Positions 51,373 through 61,300 of a stretch of DNA of 64,000 bases are shown one piece after another. Position 1 is the stretch's first letter. Each line of letters opens with the position of its first letter. The stretch comes from Megachile rotundata (taxonomy: Eukaryota; Arthropoda; Insecta; Hymenoptera; Megachilidae), in NCBI RefSeq assembly GCF_050947335.1, contig NC_134983.1:6014001-6078000 (forward strand), read 5' to 3'. Below the pieces are notes generated by a model that saw nothing but the letters and a program-made list of their open reading frames with translations, had not been told where the DNA came from and did no database searches. Both the position numbers and the translations under genes were made by a program.

Positions 51373-51690
51373 TTAACCCTTTCGCTACGGTGATTTTTTC
51401 TGAGAAATGTGATTATGGTCTTATTTATTATAATAAAAAGTCAGATATTCTTATTTATAAAAAGCAAAGCTAAAGCCTTTCTATACAGTTTTTTATCCTT
51501 CCTTTATGTACAAAGGATAATACAAATGACAATTGTTATAACACGCCGTCATAACTCTTTTTTATAAAAACTTTTTAATCGCTAGGAAAAAACTCTGTTG
51601 GTATAAAAGTGGGCGCCTATAGGTGCTCTCAGTAATACAAACACAAAATTTCTAAGCGCCTATAGGCGCCCACAGTAGCCAAGGGGTTAA
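51373..51690. mobile_element. 318-bp TTAA MITE with GC-rich palindromic arms
   Basis: TTAA borders lie at 51373-51376 and 51687-51690. The inward-reading ends TTAACCCTTTCGCTACGGTG and TTAACCCCTTGGCTACTGTG match at 17 of 20 positions. Close to the right end, GTGGGCGCCTATAGGTGCT (51609-51627) pairs with AGCGCCTATAGGCGCCCAC (51655-51673). That is an inverted repeat with one mismatch in 19 across a 27-nt loop. The right arm contains the perfect 14-bp palindrome GCGCCTATAGGCGC. No protein is encoded. The TTAA borders point to piggyBac-type mobilisation. Confidence 0.7.
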
Positions 51691-51987
51691 AAAGACTATT
51701 CTGCATGAATTGCAGATGTATTCATAATTTTGCAGCAAGAGGTACGGACAATATTAATAAATTTTAAGTACACCTCAGTTAGCTAAAACTTTATTAACAC
51801 AAATAATTACAAATAATTAAAAAACTAGTTTGAATACAATTTTTCGTAAAATAAAAGAACTAATAAAATATTACAATTGTAGAATTTTCGAATAAATTAA
51901 ACTAGTGGAATGCCTCGTGTTGTGCGCAGGGAATTAATCAGTTAAAATATAAATTTGACTTTGCCCACCATCCACCCCAAGCTCCCC
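51691..51987. other. AT-rich spacer
   Basis: AT-rich single-copy spacer. Nothing was identified. Confidence 0.4.
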
Positions 51988-52497
51988 TTGCGCAGTCCTA
52001 AACCGTAAAAGATAGACGGGCGCAGTACATTTTTTACAAAGAATCCTACGAAGAAAGGTCCAATGGACCACTCTTAATGATGACGTAGTTAACATTTAAA
52101 TTGTAGCAATTTTGATTTGTTCGAAAATTTGTTGTCCAGGATCCGCGATTATCTCATGAAAACCTTGACGACCTGCACAGTCCTAAACCGTAAAAGATAG
52201 ACATGCGTAGTAAATTTTTTACATAGAGGCTTAACCTAGAAAAGTCAAATGGACCACTCTTAATGATGACATAATTAACATTTAAATTGTAGCAATTTTG
52301 ATTTGTTCGAAAATTTGTTGCCCAGGATCCGCGATTATCTCATGAAAACCTTGGCCCCTGCGCAGTTCTAAATCGTAAGAGATAGACATGCGCAGTAAAT
52401 TTTTACAAAGATAAGTAATCAAAGAAAGAGCAGTCGAGGCACCCACAATGATGACGTAATTAGTTTTTATGTGTCCCTTAAAAAGTGTCCCTTAATA
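51988..52497. repeat. Three tandem copies of a 185-bp unit
   Basis: CAGTCCTAAACCGTAA starts at 51993 and 52178, and CAGTTCTAAATCGTAA at 52363: intervals of exactly 185 bp. Each copy includes GATAGACRKGCG, ATGATGACGTARTTA and, in the first two, GGATCCGCGATTATCTCATG. The third copy diverges in its second half and ends near 52497. No coding content. Confidence 0.9.
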
Positions 52498-53289
52498 AGG
52501 GTTTTACTGTACTATCATTGTAAGAGTACACATATATTATATTCTTCTGCCTTGTTTTCGAGCATGCGTACAATGTCTCAGCGTAACTCACCGACATGTT
52601 TCTGCGTTATAATACGATTTAAAATTAAATTTGAAAATATTTTTTGAAATTAAAATTTTCAAATGAGACTTCTTTCCCTTGTAAAATTTGTTATAAAGTC
52701 ATAAATAAAACGAAATGCTAAGTGATTAACAAAATATTATCGACGATTCAATCTAACAAACTAGTTTGCTAATTTGAACCACATAGATATACCAGACTGA
52801 ATTGTATTTTTCGTAAGTAAAAATATTTATTTGAAAATATACTTACATTCAATATAAAAATGAAAAAAAGCTCCGGAGAATGATTTACGGCTAAAGAGAG
52901 CAAATAAACACGCATTTGACTGAATAATCAATCATTGTCAAACTGGCAGTTTATGCACTCGTAATAATCAGTATTATGACCATCAAGGCAACTTAAATGG
53001 ACCCATCTCCCGCAATGATCGTACTTTTCACCCATAATATACTGGGGGCCCATTTAAATAAGGCCACCTTAATATCTTCTCAAATGTTTTATATGCTATT
53101 TAAATGCTATCAAAGAACCAATTTGTTTTAAGTATATTTTTTTTCCAGGAACATCTTCTGTCGGAGGTTTTTAAGATCATCGATGCGTTTTCACATGCAA
53201 TTGCACATTTTTTTACTGCATTGTATAGTAATTAAGAAATATGTTCAGATACATGTAATAATGTCAAGTTTAAATTATCTTGTACGGTG
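52498..53289. other. AT-rich single-copy stretch, no gene seen
   Basis: No repeat or frame worth reporting. Confidence 0.45.
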
Positions 53290-54560
53290 ATTTTAGGTTT
53301 GAAAAGGTGTAAGTTTTTCAAGGTTTAAAAGTGTTCAAGTTGTTACGTTTTAGATTTCTTTTCAAATTTGCAAATTTTCAAATTTCAGTATAGTCGAATC
53401 TTTCAGTTTTTAAGTTTTTGAACTTACAAGTTTAATTTTTAAGTTATGAAAGTTTTAGGTTTATTCATTTTCAAACTTTTTAATTTATAAATTTCTATAT
53501 TTATGAACTTTCAATTTATATATTTCATAGTATTCAAATCACAGATCTCCAAATTTCAAAAATTTCTATTCTCTAAATTCTTATATTTGTAAGTTACATT
53601 TTTAAATTTCCAGACATCCACTTTTTCGTAAGTATAAATGAACAAATTCCTAAATTGTCTAATTGAATCTATGGATTCTATAATCTCTAAATTGAGAAAT
53701 TCATAAATTTTTAAATTAACAAATTCTCAAACTCCTAAATCGTCAAATCCAAAAATATACAAATTCTCAAATCCTGAAATCCTGAAATCCTGAAATTCTT
53801 AAATCCTCAAATCCTTAAATCATCAAATTTCCAAATTTTTAAGTTCTGAAATTTCTAAATCTCCAAATTTCTAAATTCTTAAATTCTTTACAAATTGCTA
53901 AACTCTCAAATTTTGCAAATTTAAAAATGCCCAAATCTCCAAATGTTCAAATCTGCAAATTTCAAAATCTCCAAATCTCCAAATGTCTAAATCTTCAAAT
54001 GTCCAAATATCCAGATCTCCAAATGTCCAGATTTCCAAATGTCTAAATGTCCAAATGTCCAAATGTCCAAATGTCCAAATGTCCAAATGTCCAAATGTCC
54101 AAATGTCCAAATGTCCAAATCTTCAAATCTTCAAATCTCCAAATCTCCAAATCTCCAAATCTCCAATGCTCCAAATTCTCAAATTCCTAAATCCCCAAAT
54201 TCCCAACTTTCCTAAGTTCCAATTCCTCAAATCCCCAAATCCTTAAATCCCAAAATTTCCAACTTTCCTAAGTTCCAATTCCTTAAATCCCCAAATCCCC
54301 AAATCCCTAAATCCCATAATTTTCAACTTTCGTAAGTTCCAAATTCCCAAATTCCCAAATCCCCAAATCCCCAAATCCCCAAAACCCCAAATCCCCAAAT
54401 TCCCAAATCCATAAATTTCTAAATCCCCAAATCACCCAAATTCCAACCCCTTACATCCAAATTTCCCACAACCTCAAACTTCTACACTTTGAAATCCTTC
54501 AATTCCCTAATTTCTCAAATAATCGAATCCCAAAATTCCTAAATTCGCAAACATCATTAC
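53290..54560 (+). repeat. AAATYYCC octamer array 9 with a perfect (AAATGTCC)9 core
   Basis: The left edge is degenerate (TTTCAAATTT words, 53290-53700). From 53700 the octamer register is clear. At 54045-54116 nine consecutive perfect AAATGTCC units occur, a variant rare elsewhere in the window. From 54361 to 54396 five CCCC runs are spaced by four bases. The opposing frames of 87 and 70 codons here are repeat translations, not genes. Confidence 0.9.
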
Positions 54561-55235
54561 ATCCTCAATTTGCATTCCAAATGTTTCAATAAATAAATTA
54601 TGTACCAACTGATAGTATACGCTGTACGTAATTACATATAAAGTTCATTAAAACCACAGAAAAAAAGAAGGAAGTGTTTAATTACAGTTCGTTCCAGCAA
54701 TTTAATTAAACGCCCCCAAATAAATGAAATTTATAGTTACTGTCCTCTAGTTCCGAACATTTCGACATACGCGGTAAATACTGCTACTTAACCTCAATGT
54801 ACATTCGTAACGTTTTAATAAAAGAAGACCACATCAGTTAAATGTATATTCTGTACGTAATTACATACGAAGCTTAACAAAACCATACGAAAAAACGGAG
54901 AAGAAGTAATAATTCGTATAATTTCTCGTTGCGTGTCTATCAGGTTAATAAGAACGTTACATGCGGTCATGCTTATTGCCGACTGTTACGTACGTATTTA
55001 TATTATACATCGTTCTCCTCCAATTTTGGTGTTCGACGGGTACTCTGTTCCTTTCGGAGGATACAAAATTTTGGAAGGGGGAAAACCAGAAGAACGACAC
55101 CTTTCATTATCTCATGCAAGGCACGTGGCTGGGTGCACGACAACTTTCTCGTAGCTGCGTTTTTCATCTTGATAATTATCTCAGTCCCCTGAGGGTGCCC
55201 CATGTAGATTAACTTCGGCAAAAACCTGCGGGTAA
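54561..55235. other. Spacer with a degenerate duplication and a stop-poor patch
   Basis: CTGTACGTAATTACATA recurs at 54622 and 54851 with similar flanks, an old duplication of about 229 bp. At 54929-55221 three plus frames and one minus frame are all open for 72-87 codons. I judge this chance because no single frame is favoured. Confidence 0.4.
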
Positions 55236-55805
55236 AAACTGATACGATTATGGTATTCCGTGTATTTATTAAGAATGGGAGAAATTTAACTCTGTCGGAT
55301 GTGTTAATTATCTACAAAGAATTGAACAAGATTTTTGCTGAGAAGCAGATCTATTTTCTAGGCGAAACTTTTTTTTAATTTCAATTTTAAACTGTAATTA
55401 AATGGCACCGTTTTGATAGAAAAACTGATACGATTACGGTATTCCATGTATTTATTATGAATGGGAGAAATTTAACTCTGTCGGATGTGTTAATTGTCTA
55501 TAAAGAATTGAACAAGATTTTTGCTGAGAAGCAGATCTATTTTCTAGGCGAAACTTTTTTTTAATTTTAATTTTAAACTCTGATTAAATGGCACTGTTTT
55601 AATTGGAAAATGTTTTTTGATAGAAAAATTGATACGATTACGGTATTCCGTATATTTATTATGAATGAGAGAAATTTAACTCTGTCGGATGTGTTAATTA
55701 TCTACAAAGTATTCAACAAGATATTTTTGCTGAGAAGATCTATTGTATTTTCTAGGTGAAACGTTCTTTTAATTTCGAACTCTGATTAAATGGCTGTTTT
55801 GATGG
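55236..55805. repeat. Three tandem copies of a unit of about 186-204 bp
   Basis: GATACGATTAYGGTATTCCG begins at 55241, 55427 and 55631: intervals 186 and 204 bp, the second extended by a short internal duplication near 55590-55625. Copies share TTTAACTCTGTCGGATGTG and GCTGAGAAGCAGATCTATT. The third is the most diverged. No coding content. Confidence 0.9.
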
Positions 55806-57232
55806 GAAAATTGATGTTGATGCAAATTTGAATAAATTCATGTTTAAAGTTTCATTTAGTACAAATTATGTTTACAGTAAAAATTCTCGTAATTTCTGTT
55901 TATGTTTATTGAATTTTAAGATTCTTTGCTTGAACTCATGGTGTAACAACCTTGAAATTAATCTAAATCAGAATTCAAATTCTGCGAGGACATTTTTGGT
56001 GATTTAGTAAATATTTTCTTTAAATTAATTTATTAAAATTATTTTAGTTATTTTAATTTTAGGATTGTTTACGATAGTTTATTTTTAAGATTATTTTTAG
56101 AATATTCATAAATGTTTTCAGTTATTAAAATTGATCAATTTTGTGATTTTATACTAAACATTACTAAATTGCACATACAAACATAATTAAAATATGATAT
56201 TTATTATGTAACTTACAACTGTTATTCATTATAAAATAATGCCATAAAATAAGTATTTCTTATTTATTTATTTTCATTAAATATTTTTAAATTGGAAACC
56301 AGGTAATTTAATTTTACTAATAACTTCTGCTTACAGTAACTAGCAATCATTGACAATTCTCAGAACGCCATCGATTCCAGAGGGAGAAATGTTTGATTGG
56401 AAGTTAACTATGTAGTTACAACCATAAGTATAATTAAGAGAAAGTTTGTTTAATTAAATCTTAATTGGAATGTAAAGGTGAAAGCCGTTTCAACCTTTTC
56501 ATCTGCTTTTTCCGAACTTCCTTTGTTCCGCAGTTGTTAATTTTGTGAGTTAGCTCATTGTGGCGTAAAGTAACAAGTTATTTCATTTCTGCCTGTTAAA
56601 TATATTTTACGAAGCAATAAAATAAACTTTAAACTTTCATTGTTGTAATATTATTAGTTTCATTAATTTATTATTAATTTTGAAATTTGAAGCAGGAATT
56701 TAATGTAGTTTTATTTTGAATTAGATTTACATAATGATTAGTGCTTCATATTCTAATTGAAGTTCTTAATTGAATACGTTTTAAACTAAAAGAAATATCA
56801 TAATATAAATTGTTTTAAATTGATATTTTAATTAGTTTTAGAATTTTCGTAGTATTAGCACAGTTTTTAAATAAAAAAGTATAAAATTCAAAGAAAAATT
56901 TCTCAATGCAATTTTCTCGATGCTTTAAAATTTGAAATATCAAAACTGAAAACTTTAGATCATAAACGTAAAAATTTAGAGAAACATTTCTGTGAAAAGA
57001 TACAAAATAAAGTATTTGGTTTAATAAGAAGAAATTACTTAAGTTTATTCCTTCAGTATAAATTATACGACTGAAATAATTTATTATTAAGTATGTAAAA
57101 TTCGTTTTTGCAAAAAGTATTGAGGAAATTGTTTTTCAAATACATAATTGTTTCCTGCGATTAATATTTTTTATATAATTGTAATATTTATAAAAAGCAT
57201 CCCCGTTGTAGTTTAAAAATGCAAGCAATAAT
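55806..57232. other. AT-rich single-copy stretch, no gene seen
   Basis: Plain AT-rich DNA without repeats or usable frames. Confidence 0.5.
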
Positions 57233-57299
57233 GTGAGACATCTTTCTCTCCAAATAAAAATTTTACATGTTATTAATTACAGTTGCAACGATACAAAAT
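57233..57299 (+). repeat. Left copy of a 67-bp direct repeat flanking array 10/11
   Basis: Begins GTGAGACATCTTTCTC and ends GATACAAAAT. It matches 62975-63041 at about 60 of 67 positions by hand alignment. The octamer array and the copia element lie exactly between the two copies. Confidence 0.85.
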
Positions 57300-58115
57300 T
57301 CTCAAATCCCCAAATTCTCCAATCCCCAAGTTCTCAAATCCCTAAATTCTTAAATCCCCAAATTTACTAATTCCAAAATTTTTAAATTCCTAAATCCTCA
57401 AATTCCCAATTTTCTTAAGTTCCAAATCCTCAAATCCCCAAATTCCCAATTTTTCTAAGTTCCAAATCCTCAAATCCCTAAACCTCCAAATTTCCAACTT
57501 TCGAAAGTTCCAAATTCTCAAATCCCCAAATCCCTAAATCCCTAAATCCCCAAATCCCCAAATCCCCAAGTCCCTGAATTCCCAAATCCCTAAATCCGCA
57601 ATTTCCCAAATCCCCAAATCCACAAATTCCCAAGTTCTCAAATCCCTAAATTCTTAAATCCCTAAATTTACTAATTCCCAAATTCTCAAATCCCCAAGTT
57701 CTCAAATCCCTAAATTCTTAAATCCCCAAATTTACTAATTCCCAAATTTTTAAATTCCTAAATCCTCAAATTCCCAATTTTCCTAAGTTCCAAATCCTCA
57801 AATCCCCAAATTCCCAATTTTCCTAAGTTCCAAATTTTCAAATACCTAAACCTCCAAATTTCCAACTTTCGAAAGTTCCAAATTCTCAAATCCCCAAATC
57901 CCTAAATCCCTAAATCCCCAAATTCCTAAATCCCCAAATCCCTAAATCCCCAAGTCCCTGAATTCCCAAATCCCTAAATCCGCAATTTCCCAAATCCCCA
58001 AATCCACAAATTCCCAAGTTCTCAAATCCCTAAATTCTTAAATCCCCAAATTTACTAATTCTCCAAATTTTTAAATTCCTAAATCCTCAAATTCCCAATT
58101 TTCCTAAGTTCCAAA
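57300..58115 (+). repeat. AAATYYCC octamer array 10 with a higher-order unit of about 320-370 bp
   Basis: AAATCCCC, AAATCCCT and AAATTCTT octamers are organised into a longer unit. The landmark TTCTCAAATCCCTAAATTC lies at 57331, 57635, 57699 and 58019; intervals 304, 64 and 320 are all multiples of eight. The array continues on the far side of the copia element at 62743-62970. Confidence 0.9.
58111..58115. repeat. Target-site duplication, left copy
   Basis: CCAAA abuts the left LTR and is repeated at 62743-62747 against the right LTR. Five base pairs is the usual duplication length for copia-type integrase. Confidence 0.9.
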
Positions 58116-58319
58116 TGTTAATTTTTATTTGATTACAAAATTCTTACACGTTAACGTCCTTTACGGTATTTACAAAGCGACTGACTACGCACACGGTTCA
58201 GGACAGATATATACGCGTTTTCTCTCACACACTCATACAAACAGAAAAAGACGTATCGACAATGACTCATCCTTCTAACATGCGGGAATGCTATTAGCAT
58301 GTATTGCTATATTTTAACA
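58116..58319 (-). repeat. 3' LTR of the copia-type element
   Basis: 204 bp with TGTTAA at one end and TTAACA at the other, a perfect 6-bp terminal inverted repeat. Identical to the other LTR except at 58183. The same promoter, AP-1-like and AATAAA motifs are present here. Confidence 0.97.
58124..58129 (-). terminator. Poly(A) signal AATAAA in the 3' LTR
   Basis: The plus strand reads TTTATT, so the transcript reads AATAAA a few bases before the element's end. This is the expected place for the cleavage signal of the retrotransposon transcript. Confidence 0.6.
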
Positions 58320-58330
58320 TCCCCCCTCAA
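58320..58330 (-). other. Polypurine tract
   Basis: On the element's sense strand TTGAGGGGGGA directly abuts the 3' LTR. This purine run is the standard RNase H-resistant primer for plus-strand DNA synthesis. Confidence 0.9.
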
Positions 58331-58348
58331 TACATGCTTACTTTTTAT

Positions 58349-61300
58349 TTAATTGTAAGGTGGGAATTTTTCATACTTTTTCATACCCGTATTGTTGACG
58401 CAAAAATTATGTTTAACCTTGTTAAGTGGTTTTGTCATTACGTCCGCAATCATTTCTTTAGTGGATAAATATCGTAAATCGAATTTTTTATTTCTTAAAG
58501 AGTCTCTAATAAAGTGATAGCGCAGGTCAATATGTTTTGATCGTGCATGAAACATGTTATTATTAGCAAGTAATTTTGCGCTTTGATTGTCATTGTATAG
58601 GGTAGCCTTCAAATCAAGGTTTAATTCTGATAATAAGTTTTTTAAAAATATAATTTCTTTTGTTGATTCTGAAATCGACATGTATTCTGCTTCAGCGGAT
58701 GATAGTGCGACCGTTTTTTGTTTTTGGGTTTTCCATGCAATTGCGGCACCACTTAATTTGAAAATGTACCCTGTAAATGATTTTCTGTCGAGAGCATTGG
58801 AACCCCAATCGGCGTCAACATAGCCTGTAATATCAAAATCGTGTTTCTTGTATACTAGGCTTAGATTTTTTGTACCTTTTAAATACTTTACTATGCGTTT
58901 AGCTGCATTCCAATGTTCTCTAGAAAAACACGAGTTAAATTGTGAGAGAAATACAACAGAAAACATTATGTCGGGCCTTGTGGCTACAGCCAAATACATA
59001 AGAGATCCAATTAACTCTCTATAGGGTAGATCAACTACCGTTTCACTCTTTCTTAAATTGTACAGCACGCTTGGGTCAGCTGGTGTATCAGATATTTGCG
59101 CATCGCTCAAATTAAACCTTTTTACAATTTTATCAATTAGATTTCTCTGAAGGAGATGAATCCCATCACTTGATCTACATATTTCTATACCTAAACAATA
59201 TTTGGCTTTTCCCAGGTCTTTAATTTCAAATTCACGCTTTAAATGGTTTTTAATCTCGTTAAATCTAATTTCATTATTATGCGCGATTAACATATCGTCT
59301 ACATACAAAATTATAATAATTATGTGCCTTTTGTTTATGTCATAATACATACATGGTTCGATTTTTGAAGCTGTCAGATTTAGTTTTTTAAGGGCCTGAT
59401 CTATTTTTAAGTTCCAAACTCTGCCTGCTTGTTTCAAGCCATATAACCCTTTTCTCAATCTACAAACTTTGTTACCTTTTTCAATTTGATTTAACATATT
59501 CAGTGCTTTAATTCTAATATTTTCATCACTTTCATTTTCTACTATTTGAGTTAAAAAATGTTCGACTAAATCCGGCAGCTTCATATATACACTTTCAGTT
59601 AGTTCGCCATTTAGGTAAGCACTCGTCACATCCATTTGCTCGATCTTAAGATTTAATTGAACTGCAATCGCTATTAGAATTCGTAGAGATTCTAATCTTA
59701 CAACCGGCGCAAATGTAGAAAAATAATCTATGCCGTATATTTGTGCGAATCCTCTTGCTACTAACCTTGCTTTCCTGGTCTTTACTGCTCCACTTTGGTC
59801 GAATTTGTTTGTCAGGACTAGTTTTGAATCAATTATATTTCCTTCATCCGGCTTTTCAACGACATCCCAAGTATCGTTTTTAATTAATTGTTTAAATTCA
59901 TTATATATAGCCTTATTCCAGTCTTCGCTATTTACACCATTTAATGCATCTTTATAGTCGATGTCCGCGTAGTTTACCTCTTCGTAACTGAAAACATCAT
60001 CGTTTAAACTTTCATTTAATTCATTTTGTATATTTTCATTTATACTGGTTGCTGTCGATCTATATGCTTTCCTTGGTCGGCCTCTTTTGCCTGTCCTCAA
60101 TAATGTGGGCCTTCCTGGTAAACGTTTTTCCGTCTGGCATTCAATATCTCCTTCATTTTGAATTTTATTTTCGCTTTCCGTAGGTCCTGTTAAAACAACT
60201 TCAACTTCTCCAAAAGTATTAGTATCATTATTTTCCATACTCACTTGATTCCCTTTTGTACTTGGATTTTCATCTATGACCTTGACGTCTCTTGATATTA
60301 GAATTCGTCCTAAAGACGGCGCCCAAATTCTGTATGCCTTAGATTCTTCTGAGAAACCTACTAATCTTCCTTCAATCGACCTTTCTGCTAATTTGTTTTC
60401 TCGGTGTTTCTTCAGGGCATACACTTTTGCTCCAAACACTTTTATGTGATTGATTGTCGGCATTTTACCATGCCACAGTTTATATGGGATCTCACCGTTT
60501 AACCCCATTGTCGGACATCTGTTTCTAATATAATTAGCGGCCATGAGTGCTTCTCCCCAAAATGATAACGGCAAACCTGATTGTTTTAGCATACACCTCA
60601 CTGCTTCTATCAATGTTCGGTTCTTGCGTTCTGCAAGTCCATTTTGTTGCGGCGTGTACGGTGCGCTAAGTCTTCTTGAAATGCCACATTCTTTTAAGTA
60701 ATTATCAAATTGCTCGTTGCAATATTCCTTACCATTGTCACTGTGAAGCTGCTTTATTCTTTTCCCTGTGAAATTTTCTACCATATTTTTATATTCTTTG
60801 AATTTGTTAAAAACTTCATTTTTACTCTTTATTAGGTATGTCTCGCACCATCTGGAAAAGTTGTCGATAAACGTGACAAAATATTTAGCTCCTCCAATAG
60901 TTGAAACATTAAAAGGTCCACACACGTCGGAGTGAACTCTATCTAATAAATTTGCAGACCTCTCGCTCGAATGATTGAAGGGTTTTACGGTTTGCTTACT
61001 TGCAGCACATACTTCACATGAATCAATGTCATCGAGTGTCTTAAATTGAATATTACTCGCTTCTTTCATAATTTGTGTCAAATCTTTTCCATTTAGGTGG
61101 GCCATTCTATTGTGCCATAGCATTAGAGAATCATTTTTTTCTTTAGCGTAGTGCATACTATTTTCTATTCCTTTTCTTAAATAAAACAAATTTCCGATTC
61201 TATCGGCTACCATTTTTGTTACATTTTTATTATCTTTTACTAAGGCTGCATATTTTGTAAACGTTACGGTATTACCCCTATCGACTATTCTGGCTACTGA

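Noticed and set aside
54929..55221. Four overlapping frames open at once
   Set aside because: All three plus frames and one minus frame are open, so no frame is favoured, and there is no recognisable domain.
58587..58823. Plus-strand frames inside the copia element (also at 59730, 61362, 61749, 62270)
   Set aside because: They are antisense shadows of the Gag-Pol frame.
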